Positions 1 through 8,876 of a stretch of 64,000 bases of DNA are shown piece by piece (positions within the stretch are counted from its first letter, which is position 1; each line of letters opens with the position of its first letter). Both the position numbers and the translations under genes were made by a program. The stretch comes from Candidatus Limnocylindrales bacterium (GTDB lineage Bacteria; Desulfobacterota; Binatia; UBA1149; CAITLU01). A model generated the notes under the pieces. That model did not search any database. It was not told where the DNA came from and saw only the letters and a program-made list of their open reading frames with translations. The stretch spans positions 75,955 to 139,954 of the forward strand of contig DATNBU010000041.1 of the NCBI GenBank assembly GCA_035571835.1. Direction: 5' to 3'.

Positions 1-779
1 CAACGGGAGGAGTAGATCGCGGACTGCTTGCAGATGTGCGAGATGTTCATCACGTCGGGACAGGACGGTCGCGATGCTTCTGCTCGAAGGCATTACGAAG
101 AGGAGAAGTGTACGGCAATCGTTCAACGCCTTTGCCTGCCCAGTACGATTTGTCCACCACTGCTGAACGCGGACAACTATTTCATCGGCTGGGGCGCGCG
201 CGATCTGCCATAACTCGAGTGAGCCGACGATAAGTAGGTACTCGACGCAGATTACGTCGATGGCATCACGGATCGGGTGGAGCACCAACGGCAACAGCCA
301 GAATAGAGCGAGGTAGTGGAGGCCCACAAGGAAAAGTGCCGACAGTGCAATCCGTAGTTGTCTTGCGTGTAGAGCGAGCCAGACAGAAAACTGATTCGGC
401 GAACCAATCGATTCAAGTTGCTCGTCGAACTTCCTAACCCACTCGAAGAAACCCTTTACATGTTGGGCTAGATCGACTGCATTACTCCCGGCCGATGCTG
501 GATAGAAAGCTCGAAGTGTTCGTCTTCTGATCCAAGCTCGCCGGAGGAGTTTGCCAATCTCCAATACTACGGTGCCGAGTAGCGACGTCAGGATGGCTCC
601 GACGACGGGGTGCTGCGTGTATAAGAAGTACGCGCCGTGAAGGCTTCGAGAGAGCTGGAAAAGCACCCAAGCCACGGCATACTCTGTACACAAATAGCGA
701 ACAGCGTGTCAAGCCCTTTCACCCAAAGCTTAGGCGGGAAGGGAACGTTAGGCGGACCGATAGGGCGCGATGTTGCCAT
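1..779 (-). CDS. Membrane protein fragment, cut by window edge, probable frameshift
   Basis: A minus-strand frame stays open from 708 down to base 1 with no stop, so the C-terminus lies outside the window. It has no early ATG and could start at a TTG (693) or GTG (675). The translation has protein-like composition, with a hydrophobic stretch near its start (EYAVAWVLF, then GAYFLYT and a run around LLGTVVL), and a second hydrophobic pair (LRIALSALFLVGLHYLALF, then WLLPLVL). This suggests a membrane protein of three or four segments. A neighbouring frame supplies an ATG at 779 (MATSRPIGPPNVPFPPKLW) that runs into the same region, so the intact gene may start at 779 with a one-base frameshift near 690. 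I do not recognise the family. The frameshift could be real or an assembly error. Confidence 0.5.
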
Positions 780-1475
780 CGGTCGCTCATAGTCACGCCA
801 CCGTCTGCGGCGATCACCGAGATTTTGCACCGGCTGTTAACCAGGCGCTCCGGGATTCGCGGCGTGGTTAACAGGTTCTATTAAACACTCTGCCGACTCT
901 CTCCCCGGAGAGGCTCTCTGAGAGCGAAATTCTGCCTGGTCGACGTAAGAACGGCTTTCTCAGTCGCCGCCCTGGTTAACAGAGGGGCGCTGAGCTTCGG
1001 TAACTCGAACTCGCAAAGCCTCGCGACATCACGCGGATTCGCGCCGCTCCTGTAGGGAGGCAGCGCGGCCAATCCGCGGAGAGACATTTGGTGTTCAGAG
1101 GAGTTGGCTCGGCAGTGAATTCGGAAACCGAAACTCTCTGTCTCGGGAACTTGGCGGGTCGCTGGTCGGAGAGAATTTTGTCACCAAAAACGCGGGGGAT
1201 TTTGTCACCAAAAACCGGGGGGTGCCGAGAAAATCAGTCACGGTTTCAGGTACCTGGGAGATTTGTTCTACGAAAATTCGCAGTGGCTCCTGGGACAGAA
1301 TAGAAACCCGCAGTCATCTCGCTGGGGAATCCGGGAAACTCCGGGCGAGAGCGCTCGAACTGCCGATTTCCCGCAATGCGGCCCTCTGTCGGAGTGAAGG
1401 CTGTTTTGAGCACGACGCGCCGGGGGCGACATGAGCCTGGCCAAGCTGCGGTAGTCTTTGCAAAGGCACACTCTC
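780..1475. other. Intergenic region, no convincing gene
   Basis: About 700 bases without a credible coding frame; the short frames here lack protein-like composition. Several copies of the octamer GGTTAACA lie between about 835 and 985, and a 24-bp tandem duplication lies at 1175-1222. Otherwise nothing is recognised. Confidence 0.5.
1175..1222. repeat. Two tandem copies of a 24-bp unit
   Basis: The unit begins ATTTTGTCACCAAAAAC and ends in a G-run. Copy one is 1175-1198 and copy two is 1199-1222, differing only near the G-rich end. Function unknown. Confidence 0.75.
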
Positions 1476-2561
1476 ATGACTGAAGCCGCAGATTTCAAGC
1501 GAGTGATCGACGCCTGTGTCGAGAAGCACCTGCGGAATTTTGCCGATCGCGCGGAGCGGCCCACTATCTTCCATTTTCTTCTCGAACTTCAGCAGTACTT
1601 GTTCGATCATCTTTGCAGAGCTTGCGACGTTCCGAATGGGAGTGAAGATCTAAAAACCTCATCGGGACTTCGAGCCGTAACGTATTTCTCTTGGGAACCG
1701 CGAGAACAGATATTCCAGGTTCGGCGAACCTACCCAACCGCGATGGATCTGATGTCCTATTCGGTATGCTACCCGGAATGGGGAGCAGTTGGAGCGATGT
1801 TAGATGCACTCCGCGAAGGGTCGGGAAGGGGCACGACACGATTCCCGGTCAGAGTATTCTCGCTTGATGAGTCAAGCTATTTCGAGCAACGCGCGCTGCC
1901 GTACCTGCTGGAAACTCAGAAGCTTAGATTCAATCGGATTATCGCGATCCCGGTCTTCTCGGAGCTTGGATATCAGCAATGGCGCTCGGAACGCATCTTT
2001 TTTTTTGAGAAGGAACTTTTGGGGATCTTTCTTGCCTTCGTCAAGTGCGAGAATGGGGAGGAAATGGAGATAGGCGAGTCTTTAGTCGAATCCATCCAGT
2101 ACTTTTCGGAACGGGTAGGTAGGGTAGTCAACGAGCAGGAATCCAGGTTCACCAAGTTTGAGGAACAGGGTCGAGAATGGACGCTGTCGGATATTTGGAA
2201 GAGCGGTAAGGTTCGCGCGAATTTTATCTCGCTTCGTGTCGCCCCGCGTTCCGACGATCCACCCACCTCCATCTCTATCCGGTCCTTATCGGCCTTTCTG
2301 GTGCAATCACTGCGTGGTCGCTTCTATTTGGTCGAGGTGTCCGAAACGGGTGATGCGGGCCCTGTAACACTGTACGCTGCCCCATCGAAAGATCTGATCG
2401 ACGAGTGCGGAGCGCATAACAATCATCTGCTGAGGACGTTTAAGAGCGACCTGGAGCGGGGGCTGCGCTCGATTGGAATGGTCAGCTCAGAGTTGAGCTA
2501 TGCGACGATCGCCAAGAACTTTGACCTTCAGGTCGATTGGGTGCTACCAACAACAGATTGA
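1476..2561 (+). CDS. Hypothetical protein, about 361 aa
   Basis: A single open frame with good protein composition and no signal peptide or membrane segment. The ATG at 1476 is preferred over the in-frame TTG at 1458 because an AAAGG stretch lies at 1462-1466, about nine bases upstream. The protein mixes hydrophobic and aromatic residues evenly, with several charged helices in its middle (residues about 190-240), and ends in DWVLPTTD. I do not recognise a family, and no catalytic motif stands out. It stands alone on the plus strand, with minus-strand genes beginning 83 bases downstream, so it is probably its own transcription unit. It is likely soluble and cytoplasmic. Confidence 0.6.
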   Translation: MTEAADFKRVIDACVEKHLRNFADRAERPTIFHFLLELQQYLFDHLCRACDVPNGSEDLKTSSGLRAVTYFSWEPREQIFQVRRTYPTAMDLMSYSVCYPEWGAVGAMLDALREGSGRGTTRFPVRVFSLDESSYFEQRALPYLLETQKLRFNRIIAIPVFSELGYQQWRSERIFFFEKELLGIFLAFVKCENGEEMEIGESLVESIQYFSERVGRVVNEQESRFTKFEEQGREWTLSDIWKSGKVRANFISLRVAPRSDDPPTSISIRSLSAFLVQSLRGRFYLVEVSETGDAGPVTLYAAPSKDLIDECGAHNNHLLRTFKSDLERGLRSIGMVSSELSYATIAKNFDLQVDWVLPTTD

Positions 2562-2644
2562 GCCTAGCCTCTAGATTCAGGGCGTGCTCCCGTGAGCCGC
2601 GCACCCCACCGGGCGCAAGTTGCCGCCGAGACGTGTTTTCCGGA

Positions 2645-3250
2645 CTAGTGACCGCGGTCGATCTGGCGAAGGCAGTAGTTCGCAACCTTCGCAAGGAAGG
2701 CATCGTCACAACCGCTGTGCGACTCTATGAATTCGTGAGCGGAGTTGTGGTCGTCCGCTGCCGCTGCCGCACACACGTAGATCCAGCGCTTCGAATCCGG
2801 CTGCGCACCGCTGCTTAGACGTGAGCGGAGGCCGGAAAGAAGATCACCATTCGCACCGTGCCATGCCTTTGTTTCGTGAAGAAACTCTGCCCAGTGCTCG
2901 CACACGAAACTGAAGAGAGCGTCGTGTTGCGCAGCCGAAAGGTCGGCGATGTCGAGCAGCCGCCAGAGGGCCGCATGTCGTACACTGAAGTCTGAAGAAT
3001 CCCGCCAAAGGTTTCTCATGGTCTCTTGGACGCGCGTGTCATAGGAGAAACGGTGCAGAAGGTTTATGGCGAGAAGCCGCGTGCCAGGAGACTTGTCATT
3101 GCAGATTCGGAGGAGTGTAGGAATGTCGTCGGCGCTAATGAGTTTTCGGGCTGAATCGATCTCGGGCCGACGATTGACGGAAGCTGCTTCGGAACTTGTT
3201 ACGTCCTGGTCGATCAGAAGTCGACGAACGATGTCTGCGATGTGCTCCAT
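2645..3250 (-). CDS. Hypothetical helical-repeat (HEAT-like) protein, 201 aa
   Basis: The protein is nearly all helical, with paired amphipathic helices (ADDIPTLLRI, TRLLAINLLHRF, VRHAALWRLLDIADLS) of the kind seen in HEAT or ARM repeat proteins, typically scaffolds for protein-protein binding. No enzyme motif is visible. The ATG at 3250 is used; its upstream sequence (AGGAGAGCACA before the ATG) contains an AGGAG ribosome binding site, which supports this start. The gene lies 125 bases beyond the stop of the six-gene ABC operon on the same strand and may be read through from it or have its own promoter. The repeat assignment is by eye only. Confidence 0.55.
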   Translation of the reverse strand: MEHIADIVRRLLIDQDVTSSEAASVNRRPEIDSARKLISADDIPTLLRICNDKSPGTRLLAINLLHRFSYDTRVQETMRNLWRDSSDFSVRHAALWRLLDIADLSAAQHDALFSFVCEHWAEFLHETKAWHGANGDLLSGLRSRLSSGAQPDSKRWIYVCAAAAADDHNSAHEFIESHSGCDDAFLAKVANYCLRQIDRGH

Positions 3251-3375
3251 TGTGCTCTCCTAATTGCGTCGTTGACTACTGGAGCTTCCGAGTTGAAGCC
3301 CGATTCTTGTCAGGCCGCTTGTCTCGTGCGCGACGGTGTGGGTTCCTGTCGGGTCTCGCTGATTTCCGCCCGCAA

Positions 3376-4065
3376 CTAGTTTCCTATCGTCGAAATCACT
3401 TGTGGAAGCCCAATCCCGACAGCATGACTGAGCCAGTACCGCACGGTCTTTTCTTCCTTGATAGTGCAGCGAACCCCACCGCCGCTCCTACGCAGAAAAT
3501 CCCAAAGCGGTTCCCTGATTCGGTCGATCTGTTCCTGGGTGCCCTGCGCTGTGAAGATGCTCGCCTTCCCCCACGGCTTTGGAATGGTGCCTTTGAGCAT
3601 TCCGATCTCACGCAGCTTCTTCAGTAAACGTGGGTCCGAGCGCTCTGAATCGAGCGTGACGTGAATTTCGCTCTCGCGGAAAGCTGATGGCGAAGGCGAG
3701 CTCATTTCGAGCCGGAAAGGGAGGGGGTTGGATCGATAGGGCGCTTGGGGGAGAGCTTCGCGAAACGTGACACACTCGCACTCGACGTACCCTCGGCGAA
3801 TCGCCTGACCTTCGTCCAGTAGTGCGAAGACGAAATCGCTTACCTTTTTGTACTCCCGTGAGGAGAAGGTCTTGTAGGTGAGGTGATGGTCGTGGCAGAA
3901 GTCAGCGGCATTCGTCTCAAAAGTGCTCGGTTCCAGCGCGTACTCGACTCGCACGAAGCCCTCCGCGAGAAGAAGCTCCTCGAACGACGTAGCGGCGTCG
4001 ATAGGATCGACGTGGATGTGAAATTCGCTTCTCGAAGCGGCTTGAGCGTGCGCAGACGTGTCCAT
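3376..4065 (-). CDS. Hypothetical protein with two related halves, about 229 aa
   Basis: The start at 4065 (MDTSAHAQ) is preferred: earlier in-frame starts would sit inside the methyltransferase gene, and this start leaves a 10-base gap to its stop. Two segments resemble each other: an N-terminal one beginning EFHIHVDPID and a second beginning ESEIHVTLDS around residue 130. Each is followed by a helix with LL residues and a loop, which suggests a duplicated alpha/beta fold. No signal peptide or membrane segment is present. It is the last gene of the operon running from 8242 down, so it may act with the methyltransferase or the transporter. I cannot name the family. Confidence 0.6.
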   Translation of the reverse strand: MDTSAHAQAASRSEFHIHVDPIDAATSFEELLLAEGFVRVEYALEPSTFETNAADFCHDHHLTYKTFSSREYKKVSDFVFALLDEGQAIRRGYVECECVTFREALPQAPYRSNPLPFRLEMSSPSPSAFRESEIHVTLDSERSDPRLLKKLREIGMLKGTIPKPWGKASIFTAQGTQEQIDRIREPLWDFLRRSGGGVRCTIKEEKTVRYWLSHAVGIGLPQVISTIGN

Positions 4066-4075
4066 GTTTGGTGTC

Positions 4076-4786
4076 TCAGTGCGCGCGAGCGCAGAGCAGA
4101 GCGTAATCCGGCAGCGGGCTCTCGCCACCAGCCGGCGAGCAAGAGGCGATTCCGAGTCTACCAAGCGACTGGGCGGACGCGACGGAAAATCCTGATTTGG
4201 TCAGGTACTGAAGGTACGTTTGCGGCCTGCGATGATACTTCACCACGTTATCGACCAGCCACGTGTGCGGGCGAGGTCCTTCGGTATTCCAGAGATCGCG
4301 TTTCTCGAATGGGCTGACGTTGGTTCCCAGTAGTGAAGTGATCAAGGGGTGGCTTACGGTCAGGACCAACGTGCCGTCAGGACGGATCCACTCCGAGCAA
4401 CGGCGGAATACTTCATCAACGGGCTCGACATAGTGCAGCGCCAGCGAGCTGACAATCACGTCGAAAGGGCGGCCGCCCCAGCGGAAGTCCTCGATCCTTT
4501 GTTCCAGGATCTCCGCATGTGCGGTCGTGCCGAGTCGGGTGCGCGCTCTCGCCGACATCCGTGAGGAAGCATCGACGCCGACGACGAGATCCGCACCGCA
4601 GTCGAGCGCGTAGCGGGCGAAACCTCCCGTGCCGCAGCCGAGGTCGAGAATCCGTTTGCCCGCGAGCGGCGGCAGCAGCCGCCGAACCGCCGGCTGTTCA
4701 ATCGTGTCGTTCTTGCAGCCGGCCTCGCTTCGATATCGAGCGTATGCCTCGAACATCTCGGGCCGATCATACAGAACGTCATTCAT
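4076..4786 (-). CDS. Class I SAM-dependent methyltransferase
   Basis: This 236-aa protein has the Rossmann-type SAM-binding motif ILDLGCGTGGFARYA (residues about 46-60), the acidic residue at the end of strand two (VVGVDAS), and a motif IV-like FDVIVSSLALHYV, the pattern of the Methyltransf_11/25 group. The C-terminal part (YHRRPQTYLQYL) is typical of the small-molecule methyltransferases with an LLxxGF-type tail. The start codon overlaps the stop of the upstream binding-protein gene by four bases (ATGA), so translation is probably coupled. The substrate is unknown; the operon suggests it is either the imported molecule or a product made from it. Confidence 0.85.
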   Translation of the reverse strand: MNDVLYDRPEMFEAYARYRSEAGCKNDTIEQPAVRRLLPPLAGKRILDLGCGTGGFARYALDCGADLVVGVDASSRMSARARTRLGTTAHAEILEQRIEDFRWGGRPFDVIVSSLALHYVEPVDEVFRRCSEWIRPDGTLVLTVSHPLITSLLGTNVSPFEKRDLWNTEGPRPHTWLVDNVVKYHRRPQTYLQYLTKSGFSVASAQSLGRLGIASCSPAGGESPLPDYALLCARAH

Positions 4787-5823
4787 TTTTCCGCTACCTT
4801 GACCTTGGAGGCGTGCGCCGCCAGCACCACGTCATTTGTGTAGACGCTCTCGAGTCCCGGAATATTCTTCAACTCGCCGAATTCGTGGAAGACGGATGCG
4901 GTACTTGTCCAGGTTTCCTTCTTCATTACTCCGGCCGTCGCGGGATCCTTCGACAGGAGACGATCCTTGGTTACTTCCCACACCTTGATTTCGGAATCAC
5001 GCTTCAGGTTGGGATTGTACTTCAGAACGATGTCTACAACCTCTGCCGCAGGCATGTCACGCGCGGTCTCGATCGATTTCAGCATGGCCCGTATAAAAGC
5101 CTCGATCTGAGGTCGTTTAGTTCTGAGCGTCTCTTCGCTGACGAAGACGACGTTGCCGCCCACGTCAATCCCGTAGTCGTGAGGATCGATCACGTTGACT
5201 GGGTAGCCCTTCATCTCGGCGACGATCGGCTGGTTCGAGATGTAACCCGCCGTCCATACGTCAATAGTCCCAGCGAGAAATGGCGCCAGATCCGCGCCGA
5301 TGCTCACCTCCTGAAGCGACTTCCGGTCGACGCCTTCCTTCGCCATCAGCGCCTGGTAGACCGTCGCCGTATCCGAGCCCGGTATCCAGCCAATCTTCTT
5401 GCCAACAAATTGTTTCGGGCTGGTGATGCCGGAGGATTTCAGAGCGAGGAACACAACGCCGGACGACACATATTCCTCGGCGATTGCGACCACCGGAATC
5501 CCGTGTTGACGCGCGAGCAATATCTGCCCGTAGCTGGCCAATCCCAGGTCGTCCTCACCGACGGCTACGGATTTGATAGGGTCGATGCCGACGCCTCCTG
5601 GTCGTATGTCTACTTTCAGGCCCTCGGCCGCAAAGAGGCCTTTCTCCTCGGCGACTAGGTGGTGGGCGAAGGAGCTGTAGATGAACCACTTCAGGCGGAG
5701 AGAGATGTTTGCGGCTGGGACTTGTTCTGCAGCCGCGTTACCAGCGGTGATGAGCAGGGCCGCGAGGCTGACGAGTCGCACGAAGCGCCGGATTGACGGC
5801 AAGGCTCTGCAGTTCGATTTCAT
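4783..5823 (-). CDS. ABC transporter substrate-binding protein, NMT1/THI5-like
   Basis: The 346-aa protein begins with a signal peptide (positive N-terminus, hydrophobic LVSLAALLITAG, then AAAEQ) and is therefore periplasmic. The mature N-terminus LRLKWFIYSSFAHHLVAEEK followed by a GLFAAEGL segment and RPGGVGIDP matches the pattern of the THI5/NMT1 and SsuA/TauA-like families, which bind thiamine pyrimidine precursors, riboflavin, nitrate or sulfonates. The ligand cannot be decided from sequence alone; the KW near the start and the GG after the second strand lean toward the pyrimidine/flavin group. ATGA overlaps with both neighbours show tight coupling with permease and methyltransferase. Confidence 0.88.
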   Translation of the reverse strand: MKSNCRALPSIRRFVRLVSLAALLITAGNAAAEQVPAANISLRLKWFIYSSFAHHLVAEEKGLFAAEGLKVDIRPGGVGIDPIKSVAVGEDDLGLASYGQILLARQHGIPVVAIAEEYVSSGVVFLALKSSGITSPKQFVGKKIGWIPGSDTATVYQALMAKEGVDRKSLQEVSIGADLAPFLAGTIDVWTAGYISNQPIVAEMKGYPVNVIDPHDYGIDVGGNVVFVSEETLRTKRPQIEAFIRAMLKSIETARDMPAAEVVDIVLKYNPNLKRDSEIKVWEVTKDRLLSKDPATAGVMKKETWTSTASVFHEFGELKNIPGLESVYTNDVVLAAHASKVKVAEK

Positions 5824-6557
5824 GACTTTGACTCCATGTAGTTTTGCAGTGGAATCTCCAACAGGCGTATTGCACTGAATGCTCCGATTCCGAGGAACGC
5901 GCTCAGGATCGCGGCGCCGAAAAGTAGCGGCGAGTTCAAATTCGCGGCCGCAATCATCATCGTAACTCCGAGTCCCTCTCTAGCTCCCGAATACTCGGCA
6001 ATAAGGCTGCCGAGGACGGCCATCGGCGCCGCGATGCGAAGTCCCGCAACCGCAAACGGCACGCACCTCGGGAGAGAGAGTTTCACGACCGTTTGCCAGC
6101 GCGATGCGCGCAATGTGCGAAACAGGTCGCGGTCGGTTGGCGGGATCGCAGCCATTCCTTCGACTAAGGCGATCAGCATCGGGAACACCGCGACAATGGC
6201 AGCAAGCAGGATCTTCCCCTGCACACCGTAGCCGCACCAGATCAGGAACACCGGAGCCAGTGCGGCTACTGGAATGGACTTCAGTGCGATCGCCGCGCCG
6301 AGTACGGGCTTCAAAGTCCTCGGCTGCAAGCTGACGAAGATTCCGATTCCGAGTGCGACCGCAGCGGCCAGCAGGAACCCGGCGATCGCTTCTAGGGCGG
6401 ATACGAGGGTCGCAGTCGCGAGAAGACTGCGCTCGGACACGACGGTTTGGAAGACTTCGATCGGTGTGGGGAGGAGATAGCTCGGGATCTCGAACAGCCG
6501 ACAAGCCAGCGCCCATGCGGCGACGAACGCCAAGAATGTGAACAATCGAGAGGACAT
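5820..6557 (-). CDS. ABC transporter permease, SsuC/TauC-type
   Basis: A hydrophobic protein of about 245 aa with six predicted membrane helices. It has the cytoplasmic EAA-like loop (TDRDLFRTLRASRWQTV followed by VKLSLP) that docks to the ATPase in BPD_transp_1 permeases. The ATG at 6557 is chosen over one at 6590: it sits five bases after the ATPase stop and has AGGAAG just upstream, whereas 6590 would overlap the ATPase gene. The stop overlaps the binding-protein start (ATGA). Together with its neighbours it forms a complete importer. Confidence 0.88.
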   Translation of the reverse strand: MSSRLFTFLAFVAAWALACRLFEIPSYLLPTPIEVFQTVVSERSLLATATLVSALEAIAGFLLAAAVALGIGIFVSLQPRTLKPVLGAAIALKSIPVAALAPVFLIWCGYGVQGKILLAAIVAVFPMLIALVEGMAAIPPTDRDLFRTLRASRWQTVVKLSLPRCVPFAVAGLRIAAPMAVLGSLIAEYSGAREGLGVTMMIAAANLNSPLLFGAAILSAFLGIGAFSAIRLLEIPLQNYMESKS

Positions 6558-6562
6558 GCTTC

Positions 6563-7348
6563 CTACAACCTTACCTGCGACACGTCGCACGATTGTTGAA
6601 GCAAGGCGCGACCGAGGCGTCGCGCTTCAATGAGTTGAGGATGATCTGGATTTGCAAGGCGGTCCCGCCTCGGCAGATCAATGTCGATGGTGCCGACAAT
6701 CCGGGCCGGTCGCTGGGAAAGCACGACGATGTGATCGCATAGAAGTGCGGCTTCGCTGATCGAATGCGTGACGATCGCCACGCAATTGCGGAATGTCTCA
6801 TTCAGCTCCACCACAAGAGCATGCAGGGATTCCTTGGTGATCTCGTCGACCGAGGCGGTCCATTCGTCGAGCAGTAAAACGTCGGCCTTCTGGGTAAGGG
6901 CCCTGGCGATTGCCGTGCGCGCTTGCATGCCGCCCGAAACCTCTGACGGCCTGAATCGCTCGAAGCCTTTCAGCCCAACGGCTGCTAACACCTCCTCAGC
7001 GCGAGCGTGGCGCTCTCCGGAAGCGACCCCCTCGATCTCCAGTGGGAGAGCGACATTTTCGAGAAGGTTGCGCCACGGAAGGAGTGCGTAGTTTTGAAAA
7101 ACGACGGCGGGCCGCGCGAACTGCGGAGACCGCCCGCCAATTAGGATGGATCCCTTCGTTGGCGCGTCCAGTCCTGCGATGAGTCGCAGTAGCGTGGTCT
7201 TGCCGCAGCCCGAGGGGCCAACGCAGCCGGTGATCTGGCCGGGGCCGATCTCAAGGCTGAGGTCGGCGATCGCTTCGAGGGCGCCCGCAGGGCCCTCAAA
7301 GGACTTCTTCAGTCCAGACACCAGTACGATTGGACTGGCAAGCGTCAT
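6563..7348 (-). CDS. ABC transporter ATP-binding protein, SsuB/TauB-type
   Basis: The 261-aa ATPase has Walker A GPSGCGKT (residues about 44-51), a Q-loop (VVFQNYALLPW), an ABC signature with the order VSGGMQ, Walker B VLLLDEWTASVDE and the switch histidine VTHS. It would power import by the adjacent permease. One oddity: the usual DEP after Walker B in this subfamily is DEW here. The catalytic glutamate is kept, so activity is still expected. It follows the regulator gene by three bases and precedes the permease by five. Confidence 0.9.
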   Translation of the reverse strand: MTLASPIVLVSGLKKSFEGPAGALEAIADLSLEIGPGQITGCVGPSGCGKTTLLRLIAGLDAPTKGSILIGGRSPQFARPAVVFQNYALLPWRNLLENVALPLEIEGVASGERHARAEEVLAAVGLKGFERFRPSEVSGGMQARTAIARALTQKADVLLLDEWTASVDEITKESLHALVVELNETFRNCVAIVTHSISEAALLCDHIVVLSQRPARIVGTIDIDLPRRDRLANPDHPQLIEARRLGRALLQQSCDVSQVRL

Positions 7349-7351
7349 TGC

Positions 7352-8242
7352 TCAGTCATCCAATGCGGCCCTGCTTTCGAGCAGGGGTTGCAGCTGGTGT
7401 AGCGACGGTTCCGTACGAAACGCGTGTGTTAGGTAAGTGTGACAGTGCTGAGCTAGATTTGCTCCGTCAGTCGGCAGCAGGATTTCTCCGCCGCGCGATG
7501 ACCCAAGAGTCGAGGGAAACTTGGCGAAAAGCTTGTATTCGCGTCTGGGAAAGCGGCCGGTCGCGTAGTATCCGAATCGAAGACCGAGACACCAGAGCGG
7601 GCAATAGTCCGGCCGCCACAGCACGCAGTTCGCCATCGCTTCCCCGGACCCCGCTGCCTTCAGGTTTCTCTGGAGAATCTTGAACTGTTCATCGGGATCG
7701 AATTCCGGATAGTCCGGCATGGCGCTTAGGAAAGTCCGTACGGTACTCCTGCTCGGACGCACGTGCAGGAGTCTAGCGCCTCGCTGCAGCGCAGCAGCCA
7801 ATACCGCCCCGATAGCGCTCCAGCCTTCGCGCGTGCATTCCAGCGGCGGCTCGGCCAATGAAAACACAACCACGAGGTCGTCGCGGTTAAGACTCGAATA
7901 CAAGAATTCGACGCTTCTGCTGATTGTCAGGCTTCGCTTTCTTGGATCCTTTTCGGCGTCGCGTTCAACAATGAGCCTAGGATTTTCGACGAGAGATCGT
8001 TCGCCTGTCTTCTCGAAGCGGAAGTCCGTCTCTAGCTGTGCCTCATTGACGCCGAGAAGGACGGCAACAGCTCTCAACGTAGACTCGGAATAACGGTTTC
8101 GGGACAACTGCTCGCGAAACGCGCTCAGCTTCAGTTTCTCGTTGCTGCAGAAGTCCTCCTGCGTCCACCGAGCGACGGCCAACTCACGCTTTATCTGCTC
8201 TTTGAGGGGCGGACGGGGTTCCGGAGGAGTTCTCTTTGCCAT
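7352..8242 (-). CDS. XRE-like regulator with unknown C-terminal domain
   Basis: The N-terminal 70 residues (QIKRELAVARWTQEDFCSN, then LSAFREQLSRNRYSEST) resemble a lambda-repressor-type helix-turn-helix with a recognition-helix-like stretch. The remaining 220 residues form an alpha/beta domain (DDLVVVFSLAEPP, GAVLAAALQRGARLLHV) that I do not recognise; it could sense a ligand. The ATG at 8242 (MAKRTPPEP) is preferred over an upstream start at 8311 because CAGGA precedes it at good spacing. As first gene of the operon that continues with the ATPase, permease, binding protein and methyltransferase, it probably controls them in response to the transported molecule. Confidence 0.65.
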   Translation of the reverse strand: MAKRTPPEPRPPLKEQIKRELAVARWTQEDFCSNEKLKLSAFREQLSRNRYSESTLRAVAVLLGVNEAQLETDFRFEKTGERSLVENPRLIVERDAEKDPRKRSLTISRSVEFLYSSLNRDDLVVVFSLAEPPLECTREGWSAIGAVLAAALQRGARLLHVRPSRSTVRTFLSAMPDYPEFDPDEQFKILQRNLKAAGSGEAMANCVLWRPDYCPLWCLGLRFGYYATGRFPRREYKLFAKFPSTLGSSRGGEILLPTDGANLAQHCHTYLTHAFRTEPSLHQLQPLLESRAALDD

Positions 8243-8876
8243 TGCTGTTCCTGATGGGCCTCGCACTCGCGCCCAGTCGGCAAAACTGTCACGGCCTGCT
8301 TCCGCCGGCAACTTATTTATCCGGTCCAGTCAGTTAGTTAACCAAAAACATTGACGAGAAGTCGTACGCCCTGCTAGAGAAGGGCTATGCGGCGCACCGG
8401 CGGTAACCACGCAGCGAACAAGTCGATCGCAGTCCCGCCTGCGCGGGGCACCTGCATTGTGCTCGTGGTGGTTCCCTCCGGCGTTCCGCAGACCAGCAGG
8501 ACGCCTGGCCATGGCCAAGCTACCGAAAAGGATGAGTTTTTCCTGAACTGGAGGGCTGCCGGAACCTAAGGAGGTGAGACAGAAAGTTTGTTTTGCACGA
8601 TTTCGCTGGGGTCGAGAACTGAAGAGAGAGGTGCGCGGCGGTTGACGCCGCCGCGCACCGAGTCTCCGACGGGTCACCCAGGTCGGAGGCCGCTCCGTAA
8701 GAAAGCGTAGCGGCCAGCCCAGTAGTCCGCAACCCAAGTTCATCCCACGCTCGAGGGTTCCCGCACGCCGGAGGCCGCTCCACTCCTCCTCGCCGCGATG
8801 CCGAGCATTCCGAAGCTTCCCGCGCACCCTGCGGGTGAGCCAAGGCCGCATCACAACCGGCCCTAGGAGGACACGA
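8243..8876. other. Divergent intergenic region with two hairpins
   Basis: No credible gene in 634 bases. Two inverted repeats are visible. The first has arms at 8630-8641 and 8648-8659, with a perfect 12-bp GC-rich stem and a six-base loop. The second has arms at 8688-8694 and 8709-8715, a 7-bp stem. They could be part of a structured leader upstream of the secreted protein at 8877, but no known riboswitch consensus was recognised. A strong ribosome binding site, AGGAGG at 8865-8870, serves the 8877 start. Confidence 0.5.

Noticed and set aside
8620-8876. Riboswitch leader for the secreted M23 protein
   Set aside because: Two hairpins are visible, but no match to the c-di-GMP, cobalamin or other riboswitch consensus could be made by eye.
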